Shown: positions 1-8,652, counted from the first letter of the stretch. The stretch is 19,464 nucleotides of DNA from PNAI01 sp964575715 (GCA_964575715.1 CAZNSG010000015.1:1-19464); one strand, 5' to 3'. The notes: generated by a model not told the origin, from the sequence alone. A program made the numbers and translations.

Positions 1-144
1 CAACGGACGGCGGAAGCAGAAACCCGGTCTGGCGGTCAATCGTGCGAAAATTGTTCATCGGAAGGGCGCTCTCATTGGGAGAATCAATAGTTGTGATTCT
101 ACGCCCGTTGCCAGACTGCGTTAAGTCCGACAGGCTGCTAGCGA
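1..144. other. Intergenic edge, no gene seen
   Basis: I see no convincing coding region, RNA gene or strong hairpin here. It lies downstream of the minus-strand membrane protein that ends at 145 and runs off the window edge. Confidence 0.5.
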
Positions 145-1140
145 TCAATCTTTCTTGCCGTCGATCCTGCGCATGCGGGCAAGGCTCATGATCAATTCGC
201 GGCCTCCGAGGATCAGGAGCGAAAGCGCGAACGGCGTCAGATAGTAGAGCAGCCGGAAAAGCAAGAGACCGGCGAGCAATTCTTCCCGGTCATATTCCCA
301 CAACGCAACCAGCATGGCGGCGTCGAACACGCCAAGCCCGCCCGGCGAGTGGCTGACAAAGCCGAGCAGCGTGGCCGACACGAAAATCACGGCGATTGCA
401 ACAAAGTCAACGTAGGGCTCGTTCGGCACCAGCATGTACATGGCGAGCGCGCAGCAGGTCAGATCGACGATGCCGATGACAATCTGCAATAGGGTGAGCG
501 GCCCGCCCGGCAGGTTGACCTCCCAATTGAGCCGGCCGATCATGCGCGGCGCCGACCATACCCAGGCAATGTAAGAGACGAGCACAAGCAGCACCGCGAT
601 TGCCATGCCGCGGTTGAGCCACGCCGGGAGCTGATTGATGGCAGAGGCGGCCTCCGGCTCGTAGGCGATACCGAGGCCGAGCACCATGGCATTACCGAGC
701 CAGAACGTGAGCCCGGCGATGAAGCAGATCTTGGCGACTTCGACCGCGTTGAAGCCCCAGGCGGAATAAACGTGGTAGCGCACCGCTCCGCCGGTGAACA
801 CGCTCGCCCCGACATTGTGGCCGATCGAATAGCTGGTGAAGCCGGCGAGCGCGGCCACGCGGTAGGGCACTTCCTTGCGGCCAATCGAGCGCAACGCGAA
901 CAGGTCATAGAACGTGAGCGTAAAATAGCCGGCGGCAACGAACAGGGCGGCCACGGCGACATCGCGGTGATCCACCTGGGCCATGGCGAGCAGGACTTTG
1001 TTGACATCGATGCCATGCAACTTGCGGTACAGGACCAGCGCCGCGACCGCGATGATGGCAAGACTGACGATGATGCCAAGGCGGTGCCAGCCGACCTTTT
1101 CCCCGAAGAATCGCGCAATGGCGCGCCACAATCTGTGCAT
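145..1140 (-). CDS. YbhN/MprF-type (lysylphosphatidylglycerol synthase TM region) membrane protein
   Basis: A 331-residue integral membrane protein with about eight hydrophobic segments spread from residue 20 to 320 and a short basic N-terminus. The pattern of the lysylphosphatidylglycerol synthase transmembrane family (PF03706; YbhN, N-terminal flippase half of MprF) is visible: a GASVFTGGAVRYHVY stretch near residue 110, and SHSPGGLGVFDAAMLVAL near 265. Members are proposed to flip or transport lipids in the inner membrane; here there is no C-terminal aminoacyl-transferase domain, so it is a stand-alone permease-like protein and lipid lysinylation should not be assumed. It starts with ATG at 1140 behind a weak GGGGTGA. 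It lies 110 bp downstream of the acyl-CoA synthetase on the same strand, so co-transcription is possible. The substrate is unknown. Confidence 0.85.
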   Translation of the reverse strand: MHRLWRAIARFFGEKVGWHRLGIIVSLAIIAVAALVLYRKLHGIDVNKVLLAMAQVDHRDVAVAALFVAAGYFTLTFYDLFALRSIGRKEVPYRVAALAGFTSYSIGHNVGASVFTGGAVRYHVYSAWGFNAVEVAKICFIAGLTFWLGNAMVLGLGIAYEPEAASAINQLPAWLNRGMAIAVLLVLVSYIAWVWSAPRMIGRLNWEVNLPGGPLTLLQIVIGIVDLTCCALAMYMLVPNEPYVDFVAIAVIFVSATLLGFVSHSPGGLGVFDAAMLVALWEYDREELLAGLLLFRLLYYLTPFALSLLILGGRELIMSLARMRRIDGKKD

Positions 1141-1250
1141 TCGTCACCCCGGATCGGCCCGCCCAACAGGCTTCGAGCGGACCGAATCTCGTCTTTTATC
1201 GCGTGTTCCCGGCCATGGGAAACACCACGTAATTTTGAGCACTTCTAGGA

Positions 1251-2837
1251 TTAGCCGCTTTTACCGGCCGGCACCCCTGCATCGTTGCTGGCAAATCTTT
1301 GCCGTAGAAGACGGTGCTGAATCTTACCGGTCGCCGTCCGTGGAATTTCCGCTTCCTTGACGAAGGATACAGACCGCGGCCGTTTATAGCCCGCGATTTT
1401 GTCCATGCACCATTCGAGCACCTCGGCCTCGCTTGCCACCTCGCCGTCGCGCAAGACCACGACGGCGTGAACCGCCTCGCCCCATTTATGATGGGGGACG
1501 CCGACGACGGCAACCTCCTTGAGCTTGGAAAATCCTCCGAGCATGTTCTCCACCTCGGATGGATAGACGTTCTCGCCGCCGCTGATGATCATGTTGCTCT
1601 TTCGATCGACCAGGAAGTAATAGCCATCCTCGTCGCGGCGCGCCATGTCGCCGACCGAACAGTAATCGCCGCGGAAGGCTTCAGCGGTCTTGTCGGGCAT
1701 TTTCCAGTACCCATGGAACACATACGGCGTGCAAAAATACAGTTCCCCTACTTTGCCGTCCGGCACTTCCCTGCCCTCGCCATCCATGAGTCTGATCCTG
1801 CCGGTCCCGGCCAGCTCGCGGCCGATCGAGCCGAGCTTTTGCAACTGCTCTGCGGGCGAAAGTAAGGTGACCCACCCCGCCTCGGTTGAGCCATAGCCTT
1901 CGAATAGTTTGGAATTTCGGAAGTGCTCCATGATCGCGATCTTGGTCTCGCGCCGCGCCGGTGCGGACGAGATGAGCAGCTTGTCCGTGCGATCGACATC
2001 GTATTTTCTCCTCACCGCGCCGGAAAGCTCCAGCATCATGATATAGTGCGTCGGCACGAGCGAAGTGAACGTGATCTTCCGCTCCGCCAGCGTACGAAGA
2101 AGATGTTCTGGATCGAAACTTTTCAGGCTGTAGACGAATGCCGTGCCGCCGCAATAGGTCAACAAGAACGAAAACCACAGCGAATTGGCGTGGCACATGG
2201 GCATGACCAGAAGCCCGGTGTCATGGCCGTCAAATCCCATCGCCCGCGCCGTGTATGAGTGCAGCAGGTTGTCTCTTTCCTGGCTGCGCATCGCACCTTT
2301 CGGCTGACCGGTGGTTCCGGACGTATACATCAATGCCCAGATATTATTCTGTTGCGCAAGTTCAACTTGCGGTTCGGTCCCGGCGGCACGCCCGATCAGG
2401 TGCTCGTAGGATTGGTAGCCTGCGGGTGGCTGCTCGCTGCCGAAACTAACGAAGTTTTTTTCGGCGATCGGCAAGCTGGCGCGGACCTCTTCGATAGGAT
2501 CGAGCAGATCCGCCTGGACGATCAGGACTTTCGCGTCGCAATCCTCGATGAGATGGCGGATCTCCGCGCCAAGAAGACGGAAATTGATCGGAACCGCGAT
2601 CAAGCCCGCCTTCGCCGCCGCAGCATAAATCTCCATCCACTCAATGCAATTATAGGCGAGGACCGCAACCCGGTCGCCTTTCATGAGCCCAATCCCGAGC
2701 AAGGCATTGGCCAAGCGGCACGCGCGCTCATTCCATTGCCGATAAGTCATTGCCCGAACCAAATCCTGCACGCCGATCTTATCGGGAAACAGATCGGCTT
2801 GCCGCGCGAGAGTCTGTGCCACGCTGGGCAGAAGCAT
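1251..2837 (-). CDS. Class I adenylate-forming acyl-CoA synthetase
   Basis: A 528-residue AMP-binding enzyme that would activate a carboxylic acid with ATP to an acyl-adenylate and then a CoA thioester. All core motifs are present: the phosphate loop YTSGTTGQPKGAM at 171-183, EGYGSTEAGW at 313-322, SVGD around 394-397, the hinge DRKSNMIISGGENVYPSE from 411, and the C-terminal PRTATGKIQ with catalytic Lys505. Length fits the 500-550 residue family norm. There is no signal peptide or membrane segment, so it is cytosolic. It starts with ATG at 2837, with GGAA about 8 bases upstream. It diverges from the ThDP enzyme at 3001 across a 163-bp gap. The acyl substrate cannot be read from sequence; medium/long-chain, aryl or hydroxy acids are all possible. 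Confidence 0.93.
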   Translation of the reverse strand: MLLPSVAQTLARQADLFPDKIGVQDLVRAMTYRQWNERACRLANALLGIGLMKGDRVAVLAYNCIEWMEIYAAAAKAGLIAVPINFRLLGAEIRHLIEDCDAKVLIVQADLLDPIEEVRASLPIAEKNFVSFGSEQPPAGYQSYEHLIGRAAGTEPQVELAQQNNIWALMYTSGTTGQPKGAMRSQERDNLLHSYTARAMGFDGHDTGLLVMPMCHANSLWFSFLLTYCGGTAFVYSLKSFDPEHLLRTLAERKITFTSLVPTHYIMMLELSGAVRRKYDVDRTDKLLISSAPARRETKIAIMEHFRNSKLFEGYGSTEAGWVTLLSPAEQLQKLGSIGRELAGTGRIRLMDGEGREVPDGKVGELYFCTPYVFHGYWKMPDKTAEAFRGDYCSVGDMARRDEDGYYFLVDRKSNMIISGGENVYPSEVENMLGGFSKLKEVAVVGVPHHKWGEAVHAVVVLRDGEVASEAEVLEWCMDKIAGYKRPRSVSFVKEAEIPRTATGKIQHRLLRQRFASNDAGVPAGKSG

Positions 2838-3000
2838 TGCGCGTTCCAGTTTTCTATTCCATTGGTCGCGTTGAATTCAAAATAACATGGCTGTCCGTGG
2901 CTGTCCTTGACGCTCTACTGGCGCAGACCCTTGGGGTCGAATACCATTCGCCGCTACCGCGAAAGCGCGCCATTTCCACATCTTACGGAGCGCCAGGACC
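2838..3000. promoter_or_regulatory. Divergent promoter region between acyl-CoA synthetase and ThDP enzyme
   Basis: The 163-bp gap between two divergent starts must hold both promoters. Visible elements are a perfect 10-bp palindrome TTGAATTCAA at 2871-2880 and a direct repeat TGGCTGTCC at 2888-2896 and 2898-2906, spaced exactly one helical turn apart. No unambiguous -35/-10 pair was found, so operator or promoter roles are inference. The ThDP gene has GGAG and AGGA just upstream of its ATG. Confidence 0.4.
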
Positions 3001-4644
3001 ATGAACGGCTCGGAAATCGTCGCCCATGCCTTGAAACGACAGGGCGTCGAGACGTTCTTCTACATTATGGGCGCGCCAATGATGGCGGTGGAATCGGCCG
3101 CGCTGCAACTTGGTTTGCGCGGCATCGACGTGCGCCACGAGCAGGCCGCGGCCATGGCCGCGCACGCCTATGCGCGGCTGCGCAACCGGACCGGCGTGTG
3201 CATGGCGGCTTCGGGTCCGGGAACCACCAATCTGATCACCGGCATCGCGCATGCCTGGGCGGATTGCACGCCGGTCCTTGCGCTCGGCGGCTCGGCTCCG
3301 GTCTCGGGCACCCATCGCGGCACATTTCAAGACATCGACCAGCTCAAGATGATGTTGCCGTGCACCAAATGGGCCGACCGCGTCTATGACCCGCATCGCA
3401 TTCCGGAATTGATCAATATCGCCATCCGGCAGGCGATGAGCGGCCGGCCGGGCCCGGTCTATCTCGATCTGCCCGGCGATATTCTCTATCAGGAGGTTGA
3501 CGAGGCTAAAATCGAATGGCCGGCGCCGTGGGATCCCGCCAAGCGGCATCGCCCCGCGGCGAGTGCGGCGGACATCAAGGGGATTGTCGATCTGCTGGCG
3601 GCGGTCGCGCAGCCGGTGATCGTATCGGGCAGCGGAATTCTCTGGTCGGAGGCGGAAGCCGAACTACAAGCCTTCGTGGAGGCGAGCGGCATTCCCTTCT
3701 TTACGACGCCGCAGAGCCGTGGCGTCATCCCCGAAGATCACGAGTTTTGCTACCTGAGCGCGCGCTCGACCGCATTCCGCGATGCCGATCTGATCATGAT
3801 CGTCGGCACCCGCATGAACTATGTCATCGGCCACGCCGCCCCGCCGCGCTTTAACGCCAACGCCAAGATCATCCGCATCGACATCGATTCCGAGGAGATC
3901 GCAACCAGCTCGCGTCGGCTCGAAGTAGGCGTGGTTGCGGACGCAAAACTTGCGCTGGCGCAACTCACGGCGGCGCTCAAAGGAAGGATCGCGCCCGACA
4001 CCTTCCGTTCCTGGCGCGATCGCCTGCGCGGCCGCAACTCCAGCAAATTGCAGGAGCAAGAGGAAATTCTCTCCACCGGCGCGACGCCGATCCATCCGCT
4101 CCGCTTGTGCAAGGAGCTGCGCGACTTCATGGATCGCGATGCCATCCTGTGTGTCGACGGCCAGGAGATTCTCAATTACGGGCGCCAGGCCATACCGACA
4201 TTCGTTGCACGCCACCGGCTGAACTCGGGCGCCTTCGGCACCATGGGCGTGGGCATGCCGTTCGGCATCGGCGCCAAGGTCGCGTGTCCCGAAAAGCAGG
4301 TGATCGTACTGCATGGCGACGGCTCATTCGGCATGAATGCCATGGAGTTCGATACCGCGGTCCGCCATGGGCTGCCGATCCTGACCGTGATCAGTCTCAA
4401 CGGCGGCTGGACCGGTGACCCCGAGAAGGAGCGTCCCGGTCGCGACCTCGGCTACACCCGTTTCGATCGGATGGCGCAAGCCTTGGGCGGACATGGCGAA
4501 CTGGTCGAAGCACCCGACGCCATTCGCCCCGCGCTCGAGCGCGCCATGGCGGCGATGGCGAAGGGCCAGCCGGCGCTGGTCAACGTGGTCACCGATTGGC
4601 GCGCGCGCGCGACGACGGCGGATTTCACCCGCTACGTAACCTGA
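3001..4644 (+). CDS. Thiamine-diphosphate-dependent enzyme, acetolactate synthase/2-hydroxyacyl-CoA lyase-like
   Basis: A 547-residue three-domain ThDP enzyme. The N-terminal pyrimidine-binding domain (about 1-170) has the catalytic glutamate in VRHEQAAAMAAHAYAR (Glu47) and ASGPGTTNLITGIAHAW at 70-86. The central domain (about 190-325) has the VGTRMNY stretch. The C-terminal pyrophosphate domain has the metal-binding motif starting GDGSFGMNAMEF at 439, with Asp440 and Asn467 as likely Mg ligands. The segment after it reads SLNGGWTGD instead of the usual NN of acetolactate synthase. The family (acetolactate synthase, oxalyl-CoA decarboxylase, 2-hydroxyacyl-CoA lyase, benzoylformate decarboxylase) makes or breaks C-C bonds next to a carbonyl. 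It lacks a small subunit gene next door, which argues against branched-chain amino acid synthesis. The divergent acyl-CoA synthetase suggests an acyl-CoA substrate. Confidence 0.88.
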   Translation: MNGSEIVAHALKRQGVETFFYIMGAPMMAVESAALQLGLRGIDVRHEQAAAMAAHAYARLRNRTGVCMAASGPGTTNLITGIAHAWADCTPVLALGGSAPVSGTHRGTFQDIDQLKMMLPCTKWADRVYDPHRIPELINIAIRQAMSGRPGPVYLDLPGDILYQEVDEAKIEWPAPWDPAKRHRPAASAADIKGIVDLLAAVAQPVIVSGSGILWSEAEAELQAFVEASGIPFFTTPQSRGVIPEDHEFCYLSARSTAFRDADLIMIVGTRMNYVIGHAAPPRFNANAKIIRIDIDSEEIATSSRRLEVGVVADAKLALAQLTAALKGRIAPDTFRSWRDRLRGRNSSKLQEQEEILSTGATPIHPLRLCKELRDFMDRDAILCVDGQEILNYGRQAIPTFVARHRLNSGAFGTMGVGMPFGIGAKVACPEKQVIVLHGDGSFGMNAMEFDTAVRHGLPILTVISLNGGWTGDPEKERPGRDLGYTRFDRMAQALGGHGELVEAPDAIRPALERAMAAMAKGQPALVNVVTDWRARATTADFTRYVT

Positions 4645-4678
4645 GGCCCGATCGCAACGACGCGAGATTTATTGATGC

Positions 4679-4756
4679 CTAGTGTGGTGGTTTAGAAGTT
4701 CCCTTCATCCTCGCCGCGAGTCCATCAAGGGAACTTCTGAACCAAAACCACACTAG
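4679..4756. repeat. Palindromic element A with CTAGTG ends
   Basis: A 78-bp imperfect palindrome. The left arm 4679-4705 pairs with the right arm 4727-4756; the arms differ by a 3-base indel and one mismatch, with a loop of about 21 bases. Both ends read CTAGTGTGGT inwards, and the inner arm contains GAAGTTCCCTT. It begins 34 bp after the ThDP gene and lies between convergent genes, so its transcript could act as a terminator, though there is no run of T. Confidence 0.8.
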
Positions 4757-4768
4757 AATCATACATTG

Positions 4769-4844
4769 CTAGTGTCCCTTCGAATCCGAAGTTCGCTAAC
4801 GCGGGCGCTGCAAATTCAAGCGAACTTCGGATTCGGGGCACTAG
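4769..4844. repeat. Palindromic element B with CTAGTG ends
   Basis: A 76-bp imperfect palindrome, 12 bp after element A. The left arm starts at 4769 (CTAGTGTCCCTTCGAATCCG, continuing to GAAGTTCGCT) and pairs with 4819-4844. It shares with element A the CTAGTG ends and an inner GAAGTTC followed by C or G then C, so the two look like members of one repeat family. It ends 5 bp from the TPR gene's stop codon and may terminate that gene's transcript. Confidence 0.8.
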
Positions 4845-4849
4845 TCGGT

Positions 4850-7800
4850 TCAGGGCCGCGCGCCGAGCGCCGCCAGATTATCCTGCGCGTCCTGCAGACC
4901 TGGATTGATGGCAAGCGCACCCCTGTAATCAGCGATCGCGCGCTGGTAATTCTTCTTGGTGGCGTAGGTGTTGCCGCGGTTGACGTAGGCCGCAACGAGT
5001 TTGGGATCGTGCCGGATCGCCTCGTTGAAGTCGGCGATGGCGCGGTCGTAGTCGCCCTTGTTGTCGTAGGAAAATCCGCGATTGTTGTAGGCGATGGCAT
5101 AATTGGGGTCGATCCGGATCGCTTCGCTGTATTCGGCGATGGCGCGGTCGTAGTCGCCCTTGTTGTCGTACGAAAATCCGCGGTTGTTGTAGGAGATGAC
5201 GCTCTTGGGGTCGATCCGTATCGCCTCGCTGTAATTGACGATGGCGCGGTCGTGGTCACCCATGTTGTCGTAGGCGCGGCCACGCTTGTTGTAGGCGATG
5301 ACATTCTTGGGATCGAGCGTGATGGCGCGGTCGAGATCAGCGATGACGCGGTCGTAGTTGCCCTTCTTGCGATACACCAGACCGCGGTTATTGTGGGCGA
5401 CGGCGTCTTTGGGATCGAGCTTGATGACCACAGTAAGGTCGGCAAGCGCGCGGTCAGGCTCGTTTTGATTCAAGTAAGCAAAGCTGCGCTCGTAGTAGGT
5501 CACCGCGTCTTGGGGGTCGAGCGCGAGCGTCTCGCTGAAATCGGCAACCGCCCGGTCGAAAACCCGCTTGGCGTAATAGGCACTGCCGCGGTTGAAATAG
5601 GTGGCGGCGATCTTGGGATTGAGCCGGATCGCAGCGCTGTAATCGGCGATGGCGCGGTCGTAGTCCTTCAATGAATAATAGGCATTGCCGCGTCGGTGAT
5701 AGGCGATGGTCGTCGGGTTGAGCCCGATTGCCTCGCTGTAATCGGCAATGGCGCGGTTGATATCGCCCTTGGTGTCGTAGGCAAAGCCGCGGTTGAAGTA
5801 GGTCAGTGCGTCCTTGGGATCGAGCCAGATCGCCTCGCTGTAATCGGCGATGGCACGGTCGTAGTCGCCTTTGCTGTCATAAGCGCGGCCGCGCTTGTTG
5901 AAGGCGATGACGTCCTTGGGCTCGAGCCGGATCGCCTCGCTGAAGTTAGCGATCGCGCGCTCGTAGTCCTTCCTTACAAAGTACACATTGCCGCGATTGA
6001 GGAAGGCGGCGGCAAATCTGGGATTGAGCGTGATCGCCTGGCTGTAGTCCGCGATGGCGCGCCCGTCATCGCCCTTGTTGTCATAGGCATAGCCGCGATT
6101 GTTGTAGGCAATGGCATAGGAGGGATCGAGCCCTATTGCCGAGCTGTAATCGGAGATGGCGCGGTCATAGTCGCCTTTGTTGTCGTAGGCGAAGCCGCGG
6201 TAATTGTAGGCGCTGGGGCTTATGGGATCGAGTTTGATCACTTCGCTGTAGTCGGCGATGGCGCGGTCGTATTCATTGAGGTTCAAGTACGCAAAACCGC
6301 GGTTGGTGTAGACGTTGGCGGAACGCAGACCAAGCCGAAGCACCTCGTTAAGATCGGCAATGGCGCGGTCGTAATCGTTCTTGATCAGGTACAAATAGCC
6401 GCGGCTGGTGAAGGTAGCGGCATCGATCGGATCAAGACGGAGCACTTCCGTGTAATCTGCAAGCGCGCGGTCATAATCTCCCTTATCGCGATAGGCGCGA
6501 GCGCGATTGCTGACAATCAAGGGCTGCTTGGGATCGAGCCGGATCGCTTCGCTGTAGTCGGCGATGGCGCGGTTGTAGTCGCCCTTGGCGCTGTAGGCAA
6601 AGCCGCGATTGTTGAGGGCGATGACGTCCTTGGAATCGAGTGCGATGACCGCATCGAGGTCGGCGATGGCGCGGTCGTAGTCCTTCTTGGTGTTATAGGC
6701 ATTGCCGCGATTGAAGTAGGCGGCAGCCAGTTTGGCATCGAGCCGGATCGCCTCGCTATAGTCGGCGATGGCGCGATCGAAATCGTCCTTGGCGGAATAG
6801 GCCATGCCGCGGCGCAGATAAGCGGCCGTGTAGCGGGGGTTGAGATTGATTGCTTGCGTCAGATCGGCAAGCGCGCGGTCAAAATCGCCCTTGGCGGCAT
6901 AGGCAAAGCCGCGATTGTTGTAGGCGGCGGCGGAACGCGGACTGAGCCGGATCGCCTCGTCGAAATCGGAGATGGCGCGATCGAATTCGCCCTTGGTGTT
7001 GTAGGCGAATCCGCGGTTGTTGTAGGTAACGGCGAACCTGGGACCCAGCCTGATGGCCTGATTGAGATCGGCGATGGCGCGGTCGTAGTTGTTCTTGCTC
7101 AGGTACAACAATCCGCGGAATGTGTAGATCTCGAGTTCCGTGGGATCGAGCCGTATCGCTTCGCTGTAATCGGCGATGGCAAGCTCGACATTGCCCTTGG
7201 CGTCGTACAAGCGGCCGCGGCGGCCATAAGTCGCCGCGACTCGGGAACCGAGCTTGATCGCCTCGCTGTAGTCGGCCAGCGCGCGGTTGTAATCATTCTT
7301 GCTCTCGTAGGCGCGCCCGCGATTGCTGTAGCTGTCGGCATCCTTCGGATCGAGCCGGAGCGCCGCGCTGTAGTCGGCGATCGCACGGTCGCCATCGCCT
7401 TTGACCTCATAGGCGCGAGCGCGGTGCGCATAGGCGGCGGCGAGATTGGGATCAAGCCGGACCGCCTCGCTGTAATCGGCGATGGCGCGATCGGTGTCTT
7501 CCTTGCTGTCATAGGCGCGCCCGCGATTGAAGTAGGTAAGCGCGATCCTGGCATCGAGCCGGATCGCCTCGCTGTAGTCGGCGATGGCGCGGTCGACGTT
7601 GCCTTTGTTGTCGTAGGCAAGGCCGCGGCGGTTAAAGGCTATGGTGTCCTTGGGATCGAGCCGGATCGCTTCGCTAAAGTCGGCGATGGCGCGGTTATGG
7701 TCGCCCTTGGCGAAATAGGCCGAACCGCGGTTGGTGTAGGCGATGGCGAAGTTCTTGGTCGTTTCGCTCTGGTCGCTGATGATCCGCGTACAGCCGGCGA

Positions 7801-7981
7801 TGATCCGGTCGGGCTCGTTGGAGGCGCAATTGTCTTTGTCGCGTTGACTGGCAGCCCAAACCGGACCGGCAACGACGCAATACGCAACCAACACACTAAG
7901 ATACGTCCGCAGGCGCCCACTTCCCCCTGTGCCGGCAGATCCAGGCACAGGCGCAAGTGCGCGCCGAACGACCCGTCCCAT
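4850..7981 (-). CDS. Exported protein of 28 tandem TPR repeats
   Basis: A 1043-residue protein. The start chosen is the ATG at 7981, because GGAG ends 8 bases before it; an in-frame GTG at 7990 would overlap that ribosome site. A long basic n-region precedes a hydrophobic core (about 28-40) and a VWA cleavage site near residue 43, so export by Sec is likely. After a short Cys-containing linker (two Cys, near 52 and 64), 28 consecutive 34-residue TPR units fill residues 79-1029. The consensus is AAYNNRGFAYDNKGDYDRAIADYSEAIRLDPK-like. Every unit is 34 long except unit 20, which lacks one residue (around 5710-5713). A 14-residue tail ends it. TPR solenoids bind proteins or peptides; no catalytic domain is visible. 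It is not obviously linked to its neighbours, and its partner is unknown. Confidence 0.9.
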   Translation of the reverse strand: MGRVVRRALAPVPGSAGTGGSGRLRTYLSVLVAYCVVAGPVWAASQRDKDNCASNEPDRIIAGCTRIISDQSETTKNFAIAYTNRGSAYFAKGDHNRAIADFSEAIRLDPKDTIAFNRRGLAYDNKGNVDRAIADYSEAIRLDARIALTYFNRGRAYDSKEDTDRAIADYSEAVRLDPNLAAAYAHRARAYEVKGDGDRAIADYSAALRLDPKDADSYSNRGRAYESKNDYNRALADYSEAIKLGSRVAATYGRRGRLYDAKGNVELAIADYSEAIRLDPTELEIYTFRGLLYLSKNNYDRAIADLNQAIRLGPRFAVTYNNRGFAYNTKGEFDRAISDFDEAIRLSPRSAAAYNNRGFAYAAKGDFDRALADLTQAINLNPRYTAAYLRRGMAYSAKDDFDRAIADYSEAIRLDAKLAAAYFNRGNAYNTKKDYDRAIADLDAVIALDSKDVIALNNRGFAYSAKGDYNRAIADYSEAIRLDPKQPLIVSNRARAYRDKGDYDRALADYTEVLRLDPIDAATFTSRGYLYLIKNDYDRAIADLNEVLRLGLRSANVYTNRGFAYLNLNEYDRAIADYSEVIKLDPISPSAYNYRGFAYDNKGDYDRAISDYSSAIGLDPSYAIAYNNRGYAYDNKGDDGRAIADYSQAITLNPRFAAAFLNRGNVYFVRKDYERAIANFSEAIRLEPKDVIAFNKRGRAYDSKGDYDRAIADYSEAIWLDPKDALTYFNRGFAYDTKGDINRAIADYSEAIGLNPTTIAYHRRGNAYYSLKDYDRAIADYSAAIRLNPKIAATYFNRGSAYYAKRVFDRAVADFSETLALDPQDAVTYYERSFAYLNQNEPDRALADLTVVIKLDPKDAVAHNNRGLVYRKKGNYDRVIADLDRAITLDPKNVIAYNKRGRAYDNMGDHDRAIVNYSEAIRIDPKSVISYNNRGFSYDNKGDYDRAIAEYSEAIRIDPNYAIAYNNRGFSYDNKGDYDRAIADFNEAIRHDPKLVAAYVNRGNTYATKKNYQRAIADYRGALAINPGLQDAQDNLAALGARP
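4895..7747 (-). repeat. Array of 28 degenerate 102-bp repeats encoding TPR units
   Basis: The coding DNA of the TPR protein is a head-to-tail array with a 102-bp period: 27 units of 102 bp and one of 99 bp, total 2853 bp. Units are diverged but share long near-identical blocks, for example those encoding YDRAIADYSEAIRLDPK. The regular length suggests growth by unequal crossing-over, and the array could still change copy number. Confidence 0.85.
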
Positions 7982-8191
7982 ACGCCACACTCCTTAACGC
8001 AACGCTCCTTCGGTCGCTCGCCTTACTTTTATGACCAATTAAGACAATGGATTGCCGGAGATGTCTAGGGTTCGGGGATCGCCTTTCACGCGCCTGTGAT
8101 TTTAAAGCCGCTATTTGAGGAAACGAACACCCTCACCGACGGCGGCGATCGCCCGTTAAGGAATATTATCCGCGCCGCGCAAGCCCTTGCG

Positions 8192-8599
8192 TCAGCGCAT
8201 CTTTCGCCTGGCGAATGCCTTCTTGAGCGGCTGCCAGTAGTGCGTCTTCCAGCCCGCATTAATGCTGCTTGCATTTTTTGTAGGGATGCCCGTTTGCGTG
8301 AAGACCAGCACGGTGCCGCCGCGGGCGCGTTTGAGTTCGAAGGTCGCGATGGAAAAATGTCCCGCCGGCCAATTCGCCGCGCGCCAAGCCTGCACGATGC
8401 GCTTGTTCTTAACCAAATCGACAGTGACGCCGCGCAGGTGCGGCCCCCAGGCGGAAAAACGGCCGCCCACCTTGGGATCGATTTTCGCCGGCGCGCCGGT
8501 GAAGGCCGCATGCTTTTTTGAATTCATCAGCGCCTGGTAGATCGCGCGCGGCTTTGCATCAAAGCGCACGACATGACGAATTTGCCGAGTGGCCGTCAT
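8192..8599 (-). CDS. SRPBCC / AHSA1-like domain protein
   Basis: A 135-residue protein of the START/SRPBCC fold, closest in pattern to the activator-of-Hsp90-ATPase-like (AHSA1) family. The visible pattern is an N-terminal strand IRHVVRFDAKPRAIYQALMN, then KVGGRFSAWGPHLRGVTVDL, a VQAWRAANWPAGHFS segment, and a C-terminal helix SINAGWKTHYWQPLKKAF. The fold holds a hydrophobic pocket for small ligands; bacterial members have diverse, often unknown roles. The start at 8599 is fixed by a perfect AGGAGG five bases upstream, so a longer in-frame reading to 8791 is rejected. It is the last gene of the minus-strand cluster, 53 bp after the hydratase beta subunit; the strong ribosome site suggests it is well translated. 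The ligand is unknown. Confidence 0.85.
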   Translation of the reverse strand: MTATRQIRHVVRFDAKPRAIYQALMNSKKHAAFTGAPAKIDPKVGGRFSAWGPHLRGVTVDLVKNKRIVQAWRAANWPAGHFSIATFELKRARGGTVLVFTQTGIPTKNASSINAGWKTHYWQPLKKAFARRKMR

Positions 8600-8652
8600 G
8601 GAGTCCTCCTTTATTCCCAAAGCCCGATTGCCTTCGCTGCCGATGACGCGCG

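Noticed and set aside
4895..7747. Regular repeats that might suggest a CRISPR array
   Set aside because: Period 102 bp, no constant-repeat/variable-spacer pattern, and a continuous protein-coding TPR frame.
5696..8068. 790-codon open frame on the plus strand, and a 302-codon one at 4766-5674 in the same frame
   Set aside because: They run antisense to the TPR array. The translation is a low-complexity GDGAVVVALVVVGKAA-type repeat with the same 34-residue period, a known artefact of TPR-coding GC-rich DNA; the TPR strand has family motifs, a signal peptide and a ribosome site.
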